Below, one piece after another: positions 7,815-17,135 of a stretch of DNA of 54,819 nucleotides (the first letter of the stretch is position 1; each line of letters opens with the position of its first letter). The position numbers and the translations under genes were made by a program. The notes below the pieces were generated by a model, which did no database searches, was not told the origin of the DNA, and saw only the letters and a program-made list of their open reading frames with translations. This DNA is from an uncultured Alphaproteobacteria bacterium (lineage in GTDB: Bacteria > Pseudomonadota > Alphaproteobacteria > CAAHEQ01 > UBA3637), in assembly GCA_934203105.1 (NCBI GenBank), contig CAKPYQ010000009.1:1-54819 (forward strand). Direction: 5' to 3'.

Positions 7815-10622
7815 ATGATTTTATCACAATTGTTTAAACAAGCAAATATCGCCACCCCTTTTGAAACAGACATTGAAATCACGGGACTTGCCTGTGATTC
7901 CAGAAAGGTACAACCCGGCAATTTATTTATCGCTTTGCACGGCACAAAAGAAAACGGAGAACAATATATCCCTGCCGCGATCAAAGCCGGTGCCGTTGCG
8001 GTATTGGCCGAAAACACCGTTGACGCCGAAGTACCGGTTTTTAACGTGGCAAACATTCGCAAAGCTATGGCGGATTTGGCGGCAGCTTTTTACACACCGA
8101 AACCCGAAACTTTATTGGCCGTCACCGGCACAAACGGCAAGACCTCAACCGTCTTTTTTGTACGCGAAATTTTGCAAGCTTTGGGCAAAGACGCTGCCAG
8201 CATCGGCACACTGGGCGTTCAATCGGACAAATATAAATCCTATGCCGGTATGACGACAAGCGACTCGGTAACGCTCAACCAAGACTTAAAAGCTTTGGCC
8301 GAAAACGGCATCAATTATGTTGCGATGGAAGCGTCCAGCCACGGATTACATCAACATCGATTGGACGGATTGCATTTTAAAGCAGCCGCTTTTACAAACT
8401 TAACGCGCGATCATTTGGATTACCACCAAACCATGGAAAACTATTTAGCCGCCAAGATGATTTTGTTTACTGAATTGACGGACGAAACCGCCGTTTTAAA
8501 TGCAGACATCGACGTTTTTGAACAAGTCAAACAAATTTGCGAGGCCAAAGGATTAAAGGTAATTTCTTACGGCAAAAACGGCACGGACATTCGTTTATTG
8601 GACCAACAATTATATGAAACGGGACAAAAGTTATCGATTGAAATATTCGGCACTCATTACGACATTGATTTGCCGGTAGCGGGCTCTTTCCAAGGCATTA
8701 ACGTTTTGACGGCATTAGGCTTGGTTTTGGCGTGCGGTTTTGAAGTCAAAGCCGTAGTCAAAGCATTGTCGACATTAAAAAGCCCCGCCGGACGTATGGA
8801 GTTAGTCGCAAAAGCACAAAACGGAGCGACTATTTTTGTTGACTATGCCCACACGCCGGACGGGTTAGAAACGGCATTAAAATCGTTAAAGCAACAAACA
8901 AAGGGGCGTTTAATGGTCGTATTCGGTTGCGGAGGCAATCGCGACTCCGGTAAACGCCCGATTATGGGCAAAATTGCGGCGGACTTGGCCGATTATGTTA
9001 TTGTCACCGATGACAATCCGCGCTTTGAAAATGCGGACGAAATCCGCGCCGAAATTATGGCTGGTTGTCCCAACGCCGTCAACATCGGCGACAGAGCCAA
9101 AGCTATTTACCACGCAATCCGTGAATTAAAGGAAAATGATTGCTTGCTGATTGCAGGCAAAGGCCACGAAGAAGGCCAAATGATCAACGGTTTTAATCAC
9201 CCGTTTAACGACAGAATACAAGCCGTTACCGCTTTGCGCAGCCAACAAGAAAAACCGCTTTGGACAAGCGACGAATTAACAAAAGCAACGGGCGGCAAAG
9301 CATACAAAACATTTATCGGTTATGGCGTTTCGATTGACACGCGCACCATTCAACCGGGCGACATTTTCATTGCTTTAAAGGGCGAAAAAATCGACGGTCA
9401 CGACTATGTACACGAAGCTTTGGCAAAAGGCGCGGCCGCTGCGATTGTCAGCCGCGACATCGAAAACGTCATTCAAACGGACAAACTGTTTTTTGTTGTC
9501 AACACAGATGAAGCGTTGGAAGATATGGCGCGTTATGCGGCGCAAAATGCACGCGCTTTAAAAATCGGCATTACGGGCAGTTCGGGCAAAACAACGTCCA
9601 AAGAAATGTTAGCATTGGCTTTAAAAGGTCAAGGATCTGTTCACGCCACAAAAGGCAATTTGAATAATCAATGGGGTGTTCCGTTGACTTTGGCACGAAT
9701 GCCACGTTTATCCGATTGGGCAATTATCGAAATGGGTATGAATCATACGGGCGAAATGGAATATTTATCTTACTTGGTCAAACCCGACGTTGTTTTGATT
9801 ACAATGATTGGTTCGGCTCATCACGAATTTTTCAAAGATTTACAAGCCATTGCCGCCGCCAAAGCCGAAATCTTTACTCATATGAATAAAGACGGTGCGG
9901 TCTTTTTAAACAAAGACAACGCGCAATTTGACTTTTTAAAGCAAAAAGCGCAGGAAAATCAAGTTGCTCATATTTATTCTTTCGGTTCAGCGGACGGATC
10001 GACGGTGCGCTTATTGGACTATGTCACCGATGAAACCGGTTCCAAAGCCACAATCCAAATCAACGGACAAACAAAGCTTTTACAACTGCAAACAACCGGA
10101 TTGCACTTTATCCAAAATGCATTGGGCGTGTTGGGGGTTGTCTTGGCTTTGGGGGCAGACGTGGACAAAGCAATTGAAAACTTAAAGACGATGCAACCGC
10201 TGAAAGGCAGAGGCGCACACATCGAAAAAGAAATCAACGGCAAAAAAATCACATTCATCGATGACGCATACAATGCGAATCCAAGTTCTATGACCGCTTC
10301 AATTAACGTACTTGGCACACACAGCGGACGCAAAATTGCCGTCTTGGGAACAATGGGCGAATTGGGTGAAAAATCCGACGAATTACACATCGGATTAAAA
10401 GCGCCATTAGAACAAAATCATATTGATTTAGTTTTTGCAGTTGGCGATCAAATGAAAAAGTTGTATGATGTGCTGGATCCGAAAATGCAAGGCGCTGCGG
10501 TTTCAACGGCAAAAGATGTTATTACACCTTTAAAACAAGCTTTGCAGAACGGTGATACTGTTTTGATAAAAGGATCAAACAGTATGAAAATGTATACAAT
10601 ATTAGAGGCATTAGATGATTAA
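7815..10622 (+). CDS. murE-murF: Fused MurE-MurF: UDP-MurNAc-tripeptide and UDP-MurNAc-pentapeptide ligases in one chain
   Basis: Two successive ATP-dependent Mur ligases are encoded as one 935-residue protein. Residues 1 to about 480 are MurE: N-terminal substrate domain (CDSRKVQPGNLFIAL), P-loop VTGTNGKTSTV, and DNPR in VTDDNPRFENADEI, the signature for meso-diaminopimelate. Residues about 481-935 are MurF: SIDTRTIQPGDIFIALKG, P-loop ITGSSGKTTSKEM, DDAYNANPSSM and AVLGTMGELGEKS. There is no long linker; the second ligase starts about where a free MurF would. I take ATG 7815, four bases after ftsI, over an in-frame ATG at 7713 inside ftsI. It overlaps mraY by 8 bp. MurE-MurF fusions are known from Bordetella; this one is a single unbroken frame, so not an assembly slip. 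Confidence 0.95.
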   Translation: MILSQLFKQANIATPFETDIEITGLACDSRKVQPGNLFIALHGTKENGEQYIPAAIKAGAVAVLAENTVDAEVPVFNVANIRKAMADLAAAFYTPKPETLLAVTGTNGKTSTVFFVREILQALGKDAASIGTLGVQSDKYKSYAGMTTSDSVTLNQDLKALAENGINYVAMEASSHGLHQHRLDGLHFKAAAFTNLTRDHLDYHQTMENYLAAKMILFTELTDETAVLNADIDVFEQVKQICEAKGLKVISYGKNGTDIRLLDQQLYETGQKLSIEIFGTHYDIDLPVAGSFQGINVLTALGLVLACGFEVKAVVKALSTLKSPAGRMELVAKAQNGATIFVDYAHTPDGLETALKSLKQQTKGRLMVVFGCGGNRDSGKRPIMGKIAADLADYVIVTDDNPRFENADEIRAEIMAGCPNAVNIGDRAKAIYHAIRELKENDCLLIAGKGHEEGQMINGFNHPFNDRIQAVTALRSQQEKPLWTSDELTKATGGKAYKTFIGYGVSIDTRTIQPGDIFIALKGEKIDGHDYVHEALAKGAAAAIVSRDIENVIQTDKLFFVVNTDEALEDMARYAAQNARALKIGITGSSGKTTSKEMLALALKGQGSVHATKGNLNNQWGVPLTLARMPRLSDWAIIEMGMNHTGEMEYLSYLVKPDVVLITMIGSAHHEFFKDLQAIAAAKAEIFTHMNKDGAVFLNKDNAQFDFLKQKAQENQVAHIYSFGSADGSTVRLLDYVTDETGSKATIQINGQTKLLQLQTTGLHFIQNALGVLGVVLALGADVDKAIENLKTMQPLKGRGAHIEKEINGKKITFIDDAYNANPSSMTASINVLGTHSGRKIAVLGTMGELGEKSDELHIGLKAPLEQNHIDLVFAVGDQMKKLYDVLDPKMQGAAVSTAKDVITPLKQALQNGDTVLIKGSNSMKMYTILEALDD

Positions 10623-11655
10623 CTTATTTACTTTTATTTCCCCTTTGTGGAGCGCGTTTTTTGCTTTGCTGACGGCTTTTGTGCTTTGCTTTTTGACGAT
10701 GCCGCCGTTCATCAATATGATGCACCGATTGAAAAAAGGTCAACCTATTCGCTTGGACGGCCCGCAAACACATTTGCAAAAACAAGGCACACCCACAATG
10801 GGGGGCGTTGTTATTTTGTTTTCCGTCATGCTTGCCACGTTTTTGTTTATGCCTTTATCAAACGGCTTTGTTTGGATTTTGCTGGGCGTTATGACGGCCA
10901 TGGGCGCATTGGGGTTTTACGATGACTATTTGAAACTGAAAAGCCATTCTTCAATGGGTATCACCGGCCGTCAACGTTTATTTGTCGAATTTATTACCGG
11001 CACGATTGCCGTTTTGGGCACGATGTACTTAACACCCGAAGATTATGCGACGGCCGTCCGTGTTCCGTATTTAACTTATGCATTTATTCCGCTTGGGATT
11101 TTTTATGTTGCGTTTGCGGCCGTTGTATTCACCGGCACAACAAATGCCGTCAACTTAACCGATGGATTGGACGGATTGGTCAGCGTGCCTTTAATCATCG
11201 CTTTTTTGTGTTTCGGATTATTCGGCTTTATCGCGGGCGACAGCGATTTAGCGCATTCAATGCAACAAATCTATTTGCCGAACGCTCAACCCGTATGCAT
11301 ATTTGCCGCCGCTTGCATTGGCGCTTTGTCGGCGTTTTTAATTTTCAACAAAAAGCCAGCAAAAATCTTTATGGGTGATGTGGGCGCTTTGGGTATGGGC
11401 GCCGCTTTGGGTATGATTGCAATCATCACGCGCCAAGAGCTTTTATTGGCCATTATCGGGGCGTTATTTGTGATCGAAGCGCTGTCCGATATGATTCAAG
11501 TAGCGTCCTATAAATATCGTCATAAACGCGTTTTTTTAATGGCGCCTATTCATCACCACTTTGAAAAAATGGGGTGGAGCGAAGTCAAAGTTGTTCGCCG
11601 ATTTTGGCTTTTTGCTTTTGTTATGGGGTTGATCGGATTGGCCAGCCTGATATGA
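10615..11655 (+). CDS. mraY: Phospho-N-acetylmuramoyl-pentapeptide-transferase MraY
   Basis: Integral membrane enzyme that transfers phospho-MurNAc-pentapeptide to undecaprenyl phosphate, forming lipid I. The 346-residue protein is strongly hydrophobic with about ten membrane segments and carries the family motifs GTPTMGG, FYDDYLKL, the NAVNLTDGLDGL aspartate motif, and the HHHFEKMGWSE histidine motif near the C-terminus. It starts within the murF end (8-bp overlap) and its TGA overlaps the ftsW ATG. murD normally follows this gene but is absent here. Confidence 0.96.
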   Translation: MINLFTFISPLWSAFFALLTAFVLCFLTMPPFINMMHRLKKGQPIRLDGPQTHLQKQGTPTMGGVVILFSVMLATFLFMPLSNGFVWILLGVMTAMGALGFYDDYLKLKSHSSMGITGRQRLFVEFITGTIAVLGTMYLTPEDYATAVRVPYLTYAFIPLGIFYVAFAAVVFTGTTNAVNLTDGLDGLVSVPLIIAFLCFGLFGFIAGDSDLAHSMQQIYLPNAQPVCIFAAACIGALSAFLIFNKKPAKIFMGDVGALGMGAALGMIAIITRQELLLAIIGALFVIEALSDMIQVASYKYRHKRVFLMAPIHHHFEKMGWSEVKVVRRFWLFAFVMGLIGLASLI

Positions 11656-12788
11656 CATTAAAAAAGCATTACTTGAAATTAAAAGCTTTTCTGATCGAGT
11701 GGGCGCGCACGCTGGACAGAGGTTTGCTTTGGGCGATTTTAGCCATTATCGCATGCGGGATTTTCTTAACTTTTTCAGCCTCGCCTTCTGTTGCCGAACA
11801 CGTTATCGCGTCCAAAGATACTTTTCACTTTGTTAAACGTCAATTGTTCTTTTTAGTGCCTTCCGTTGCCGTTATGTTTGGCGTATCTATGCTGTCACCA
11901 AAGCACATTCGGCGATTATCTATGATTGTTTTTTTGATGTTCTTTTGTATGTTGATCTGCACGTTATTTTTGGGCAATGAGTACAAAGGCGCTAAACGTT
12001 GGATCCAATTACCGGGTTTGACTATTCAACCGTCCGAATTTATCAAACCGGCATTTGCGGTTATTTGCGCGTGGATTTTTGCATCCGGACGATTGGTCAA
12101 AGGCTTCCCCGGCATTCCCATTGCCGGAGCAATTTACGCCGCTGTTATCCTTTTTTTGATGTTGCAACCCGACTTTGGTATGTCAATAACGGTTTCCGCC
12201 ATTTGGGGCGCGCAATTGTTTTTGGCGGGCATTTCATTTTTATGGATTATCGCGTTGTCGTTATTAGCCATCGGCGGCGTCGGTGCGACATATATTCTTT
12301 TGCCCCACGTTCAAAGCCGAATTGACCGTTTTTTAAACCCCGAAAGCGGTGATTCGTTCCAAGTCGATACGTCTTTGGAAGCATTTCATAACGCCGGCTG
12401 GTTCGGCAGAGGTCCCGGTGAAGGCATTATCAAAAGCAAGTTGCCCGACGCACACACAGATTTTATTTTGGCTGTTGCCGCAGAAGAATACGGCTTTTTG
12501 CTGTGTATTTGCGTTGTGGCGTTGTTCGGATTTATCGTATTTCGTGGCTTTTACATTATGAGCAAAGAAAAAAATCTGTTTAATATGCTTGCAGTGGCTG
12601 GACTTTTGACTCAATTTGGTGTACAAGCATTTATAAATATGGCATCAACGTTACATTTGATACCAACAAAAGGAATGACTTTACCATTCATATCGTATGG
12701 CGGATCGTCATTGCTTTCTTTGGCATTCGGGTTTGGCGTTATTTTGTCGTTAACTCGCAGACATCCGACACAAGGAGGACTGGAATGA
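11652..12788 (+). CDS. ftsW: Septal peptidoglycan glycosyltransferase FtsW
   Basis: SEDS-family polymerase that, with FtsI, makes septal peptidoglycan from lipid II. The 378-residue protein has about ten membrane segments and SEDS motifs: GAKRWIQLPGLTIQPSEFIKPAF, split here as GAKRWIQL and PSEFIKPAF, the extracytoplasmic HTDFILAVAAEEYG loop, and ISYGGSSLL near the end. The start at 11652 overlaps the mraY stop by ATGA; an upstream in-frame ATG at 11574 lies inside mraY and is not preferred. Its stop overlaps murG. Confidence 0.95.
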   Translation: MTLKKHYLKLKAFLIEWARTLDRGLLWAILAIIACGIFLTFSASPSVAEHVIASKDTFHFVKRQLFFLVPSVAVMFGVSMLSPKHIRRLSMIVFLMFFCMLICTLFLGNEYKGAKRWIQLPGLTIQPSEFIKPAFAVICAWIFASGRLVKGFPGIPIAGAIYAAVILFLMLQPDFGMSITVSAIWGAQLFLAGISFLWIIALSLLAIGGVGATYILLPHVQSRIDRFLNPESGDSFQVDTSLEAFHNAGWFGRGPGEGIIKSKLPDAHTDFILAVAAEEYGFLLCICVVALFGFIVFRGFYIMSKEKNLFNMLAVAGLLTQFGVQAFINMASTLHLIPTKGMTLPFISYGGSSLLSLAFGFGVILSLTRRHPTQGGLE

Positions 12789-13888
12789 AAAAAGATTTAA
12801 TCGTATTAACAACGGGCGGTTCCGGCGGACACGTTTTTCCGGCCGAAGCCGTTGCCTCTTACTTAAAAAAACAAGACGCTTGTGATATGGCGTTTATCAC
12901 GGACAAGCGCGCACAAAAACGGGTAAATGGTACTTTGGCCGGCTTACCGGTTTATTTTGTATCAGCGTCCTCCGTTACAGGCAAAGGATTGGCCGGAAAA
13001 ATGGCGGCGGCCTTTAAATTGATGTACGGAACAGCGCAAGCCGTTCGGATTTTGTTAAAACTGCGTCCCAAATTAGTAGTTGGTTTTGGTGGGTATGCCT
13101 CAATTCCGGCAGTGTTGGCGGCTCAATTTTTGCATATTCCGGTCGTGTTGCATGAACAAAATGCTATTTTGGGACGGGCGAATCGACTGCTTGCGCGGCG
13201 TTGCTGCTTAATTGCGACCTCTTTTACCCCGACAGAGCAAATCCCAAGCGATATAAAAACCGTTCAAACAGGAATGCCCGTGCGAGAATCGATTATCGAA
13301 AAAGCAAGAACGCCTTATCCGACAGATACAGAAGAATTCCGCCTGTTGATAATGGGCGGCAGCCAAGGCGCACATGCTTTTTCGGATTTGCTTCCCAAAG
13401 CATTGGTTGCATTGCCTCCCGAATTAAAGGGCAAGTTGGTTTTGACGCAACAAGTGCGTGCCGAGGATATGGAAAAAGTTCAGGAAGAATATCGCAATTC
13501 AGGCATTAAGTCTTTAAATCTGTCTCCATTTTTTGACAACGTACCGGAATTATTGGCATCGGCGCATTTGGTAATTTCGCGCTCCGGCGCGTCCAGTTTG
13601 GCCGAATTTTCAATGTTGGGGCGTCCCGCCTTATTGATCCCATTGCCCACAGCGGCGGACGATCATCAAACGGCAAATGCGCGTGTGTGGACGGCAAGCG
13701 GTGCGGGTTGGCTGATGGTCGAGCGCAACACGTCGGCCGAAGACATCACCGAACGCATTACAGAATTGATGGAAAATCCGGATATTTTAAGACGTGCGGC
13801 ATCTTGTGCAACAAATGCCAACAGCAAAACAAAGGCTGATGAAGCTTTGGCAAATGCGATTATTGATATTTTAAAGGATCAAAAATGA
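12785..13888 (+). CDS. murG: UDP-GlcNAc:lipid I N-acetylglucosaminyltransferase MurG
   Basis: Peripheral membrane GT-B glycosyltransferase that converts lipid I to lipid II. The 367-residue protein has the N-terminal GGSGGHVFPAEAVA loop, VVGFGGYASIPAVLAA, VVLHEQNAILGRAN, the second GGSQGA loop and the donor site SRSGASSLAEF. Length is normal. Its ATG overlaps the ftsW TGA and follows GGAGG; its own stop overlaps the murC ATG, so it is tightly coupled on both sides. Confidence 0.96.
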   Translation: MKKDLIVLTTGGSGGHVFPAEAVASYLKKQDACDMAFITDKRAQKRVNGTLAGLPVYFVSASSVTGKGLAGKMAAAFKLMYGTAQAVRILLKLRPKLVVGFGGYASIPAVLAAQFLHIPVVLHEQNAILGRANRLLARRCCLIATSFTPTEQIPSDIKTVQTGMPVRESIIEKARTPYPTDTEEFRLLIMGGSQGAHAFSDLLPKALVALPPELKGKLVLTQQVRAEDMEKVQEEYRNSGIKSLNLSPFFDNVPELLASAHLVISRSGASSLAEFSMLGRPALLIPLPTAADDHQTANARVWTASGAGWLMVERNTSAEDITERITELMENPDILRRAASCATNANSKTKADEALANAIIDILKDQK

Positions 13889-15267
13889 TTTATTTCAAAG
13901 ACAAAGTTGTCCATTTTATCGGCATCGGCGGCATCGGAATGAGCGCGATTGCTGAACAATTAAAGGATATGTCTATTCAAGTACAAGGTTCAAACGATGT
14001 TGAAAACGATTCGACACGTCGCCTGCGTGCGCAAGGGATTCCTGTTTTCTTTGGGCAAAAAGACCCGTCTGTATTGGACGGCGCCGATGTTGTCATTATC
14101 TCTTCGGCCATACATTCGGACAATGTTGAATTAAAAGCGGCGATTGAACGCAAAATGCCGATCGGCCACCGGTCGGAAATGTTGGCGCAAATTATGCGCT
14201 ATAAACAAGGCATTGCGGTTGCCGGCACGCACGGAAAAACAACGACGTCATCGATGATTTCACACTTGATGATCGAAGGCGGATTTATGCCGTCATGCAT
14301 TATCGGCGGCGTTATGAACAATTACGAAACAAACAGCGTACTTGGAAAAAGTGATTGGTTGGTTGTTGAAGCCGATGAATCGGACGGCAGTTTTTTACGC
14401 TTAAATAAAATGGTCGCGGTTGTGACCAGTATGGATCCGGAACATTTGGATTATTACGGATCTGTCGACCAAATGAACTTGGCTTATTTGCATTTTATGC
14501 AAACGACTTCTTTTTACGGTTTTTGCGTTGTATGCACCGATCACCCGATCGTCAAAGAAATGGCGAAAAAAGTAAAACACCGCCGTATGATTTCTTATGG
14601 GTTAAATACAGATGCGTTCATTCATGCAAAAAACATTCGCATTGGTCAAGGAGCTTTGCATTTTGATATCGTCAAAGGCGATCAAACTTATTCAAACTTT
14701 GTTTTGCCGATGTTCGGGCGACACAATATTTTAAACGCTTTGGCGGCCTTTGCGGTGGTCAGCGAGTTGGGTATGGAAACGGACAAAATCCGTAAAGCTT
14801 TTGCCTCTTTTAACGGCGTTCAAAGACGCTTTACAAAACGCGGAGAAGTTGACGGAATTTTAATTTACGACGATTACGGTCATCACCCGGAGGAAATCAA
14901 AGCGACTTTACGAGCGGCTAAGGAAGCCACTCCGGACAACAAAGTTATTGCCGTATTTCAACCGCATCGCTATTCGCGTTTTGCCGACCTGATGGACGAT
15001 TTTTTAACGGCGTTTGCAGATGCTGACATTTTATTGGTTGCCGATGTTTATGCGGCGGGTGAAGAGCCGATCGAAGGCGTCAATAAAGAAGCTTTCATTA
15101 ACCGGATTATGCACCCGAATGCAATGACGATCAGCGATGAAAATGATTTAGCCGATAAAATCGCCTCAATGGCAAAAGCCGGCGATTTGGTTATCGGTTT
15201 AGGCGCAGGAAGCATTTCAAAATGGGTGCAGGCTTTGCCGGATAATTTGAAAAAAAGAAAGGGTTAA
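13885..15267 (+). CDS. murC: UDP-N-acetylmuramate--L-alanine ligase MurC
   Basis: First amino-acid-adding Mur ligase, joining L-alanine to UDP-MurNAc. The 460-residue protein has the dinucleotide-like N-terminus HFIGIGGIGMSAIAEQL, the ATP loop VAGTHGKTTTSSM, EADESDGSF, MDPEHLDYYG and YDDYGHHPEEI, all typical of MurC rather than MurD. Length is normal. It overlaps murG by ATGA and is followed after two bases by murB. Confidence 0.96.
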   Translation: MIYFKDKVVHFIGIGGIGMSAIAEQLKDMSIQVQGSNDVENDSTRRLRAQGIPVFFGQKDPSVLDGADVVIISSAIHSDNVELKAAIERKMPIGHRSEMLAQIMRYKQGIAVAGTHGKTTTSSMISHLMIEGGFMPSCIIGGVMNNYETNSVLGKSDWLVVEADESDGSFLRLNKMVAVVTSMDPEHLDYYGSVDQMNLAYLHFMQTTSFYGFCVVCTDHPIVKEMAKKVKHRRMISYGLNTDAFIHAKNIRIGQGALHFDIVKGDQTYSNFVLPMFGRHNILNALAAFAVVSELGMETDKIRKAFASFNGVQRRFTKRGEVDGILIYDDYGHHPEEIKATLRAAKEATPDNKVIAVFQPHRYSRFADLMDDFLTAFADADILLVADVYAAGEEPIEGVNKEAFINRIMHPNAMTISDENDLADKIASMAKAGDLVIGLGAGSISKWVQALPDNLKKRKG

Positions 15268-15269
15268 AA

Positions 15270-16211
15270 ATGCTTTTCAACATCTTTAAAAAATTGTTAT
15301 CGAAACACGTTCATTTTGTTTTTCCGCCTACAAAAGCGGAAATAAAAACCAATGTTTCTTTGGCCAAAAAAACATGGATGGGCGTCGGAGGAAATGCCGA
15401 ATTTTATTTTGAACCGGCGGACGAAAAAGATCTATGCAATTTTATAAAAAACAAACCGGAAATCCCGATGTTAATTTTGGGCGGCGGGTCCAATATTATC
15501 GTGCGCGACGGCGGCGTTCCGGGGGTAACTATTCATTTGGGCAAACCCTTTGCCAACATTGAAATAAACGGCGACAATATTATTTGCGGAGCGGGCTTGT
15601 TAAATATGGATTTGGCGCGCTTTGCGCAAAAAAACGGCCTGTCCGGTTTTGAATTTTTATCTGGAATCCCCGGCACGGTCGGCGGCGCTTTGCGCATGAA
15701 TGCCGGCGCATACGGATCGGAAATCAAAGACATTTTAGTATCTGTTCGTGTCGTGGATAGTTGCGGACAAATCCAAGAAATGACACCGCAATCGGACTTT
15801 TTTAAATATCGGCAAAATGCCCTGCCCGATGATTGGATTTTCATCGGCGCCGTGTTCAAAGGTACGCCCCAAAAGCCCGAAGAAATCTTATCCACCATGC
15901 AAGAATACAAAGCCAAAAGAGAAGCCGGACAACCTCAGGGCATTAAGACTTGCGGTTCGACGTTTAAAAATCCGGACGGATTAAAGGCATGGGCTTTGAT
16001 TGACAAGGCCGGTTGTCGCGGATTGAAAAAAGGCGATGCCAGCATATCGGAAAAACACGCCAACTTTTTAATCAATAACGGCAAAGCCACCGGCGCCGAT
16101 GTCGAAGGATTGGGCGAGGAAGTCCGCAAACGCGTTTATGAGAAATGCGGTGTGATGTTGGAATGGGAAATTAAGCGCGTCGGCTTACCCAAACAACCGG
16201 AGGAAAATTAA
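15270..16211 (+). CDS. murB: UDP-N-acetylenolpyruvoylglucosamine reductase MurB
   Basis: FAD-dependent enzyme reducing UDP-GlcNAc-enolpyruvate to UDP-MurNAc. The 313-residue protein shows the FAD-binding motif MLILGGGSNIIVRDGGVPG, SGIPGTVGGALRMNAGAYG with the glycine-rich loop, and CGSTFKNPDG containing the catalytic serine of type I MurB; the glutamate-containing C-terminus (SISEKHANFLIN) is present. The stop immediately abuts the ddl start region (GGAGGAAAATTAA ATG). Confidence 0.95.
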   Translation: MLFNIFKKLLSKHVHFVFPPTKAEIKTNVSLAKKTWMGVGGNAEFYFEPADEKDLCNFIKNKPEIPMLILGGGSNIIVRDGGVPGVTIHLGKPFANIEINGDNIICGAGLLNMDLARFAQKNGLSGFEFLSGIPGTVGGALRMNAGAYGSEIKDILVSVRVVDSCGQIQEMTPQSDFFKYRQNALPDDWIFIGAVFKGTPQKPEEILSTMQEYKAKREAGQPQGIKTCGSTFKNPDGLKAWALIDKAGCRGLKKGDASISEKHANFLINNGKATGADVEGLGEEVRKRVYEKCGVMLEWEIKRVGLPKQPEEN

Positions 16212-17135
16212 ATGAAAAAAGTTGTTGTTTTAGCCTATGGCCTATCGGGTGAAAAAGACGTTTCTTTGCAAACCGGCAAAGGCGTCTTTAGTGCGTTATT
16301 AAAAAAAGGATATGATGCGCATTTAGTCAAAGTAACCGATGATATTTCAGGCTTGGTTCAAACATTAAAACAATTAAAACCGGACGTTGTTTTTAATGCG
16401 TTGCATGGAAGATTTGGCGAAGACGGCAACATTCAAGGATTACTTAATTTGATGGGAATCCCTTACACGCATTCGGGTGTATTAGCATCGGCGTTGGGTA
16501 TGGATAAACACTATGCAAAAATGATGTTTACCATGGCGGGCATTCCGGTTGCTCCCGAAAAAATCGTCACCATTTCGGATATGAAAAACGGCAATACAAT
16601 GCCCTATCCGTACGTCATCAAGCCGTTAAATGACGGATCGACCTTAGGCGTACACATCATTGAAAATGCGGATCAAGAACAAAACTTAATCCAAACTTGG
16701 CCGTTTGCCGGTGCAAGCGTGATGATGGAAAGCTATATCCCCGGCCGTGAAATGACGGTCAGCGTTTTAAACGGCAAAGCGTTGGGTGTTACGGAAATCG
16801 TTCCTCGTTTTGGCTTTTACGATTATCAAAACAAATATCAAGCGGGGCGCACAGATCATTTAATCCCCGCGCCTATACCGCAAAAAGATGCCGATTTGAT
16901 GAAAGATTATGCCGAACGCGCGCATAAAATCTTGGGTTGCAGAGGCGCAACCCGAACAGATTTTCGCTATAACGACACATCTGCGGACGGGAAAGTTCAT
17001 ATTGTGGCATTAGAAATTAACACACAACCGGGAATGACGGAATTATCTTTATTGCCCGAAAGTGCAAAATATGCTGGTATTTCATATGAAGATTTGGTAT
17101 CTTTGTTGATAGAGGAAGCCGTATGCGAAAAATAA
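16212..17135 (+). CDS. ddl: D-alanine--D-alanine ligase Ddl
   Basis: ATP-grasp ligase that makes the D-Ala-D-Ala dipeptide used by MurF. The 307-residue protein has the family blocks FNALHGRFGEDGNIQGLL, YTHSGVLASALGMDK, VIKPLNDGSTLGV and ALEINTQPGMTELSL, with the metal-binding NTQPG in place of the commoner NTxPG spacing. It starts directly after the murB stop with GGAGG upstream, and its end overlaps ftsQ by 13 bp. Confidence 0.95.
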   Translation: MKKVVVLAYGLSGEKDVSLQTGKGVFSALLKKGYDAHLVKVTDDISGLVQTLKQLKPDVVFNALHGRFGEDGNIQGLLNLMGIPYTHSGVLASALGMDKHYAKMMFTMAGIPVAPEKIVTISDMKNGNTMPYPYVIKPLNDGSTLGVHIIENADQEQNLIQTWPFAGASVMMESYIPGREMTVSVLNGKALGVTEIVPRFGFYDYQNKYQAGRTDHLIPAPIPQKDADLMKDYAERAHKILGCRGATRTDFRYNDTSADGKVHIVALEINTQPGMTELSLLPESAKYAGISYEDLVSLLIEEAVCEK

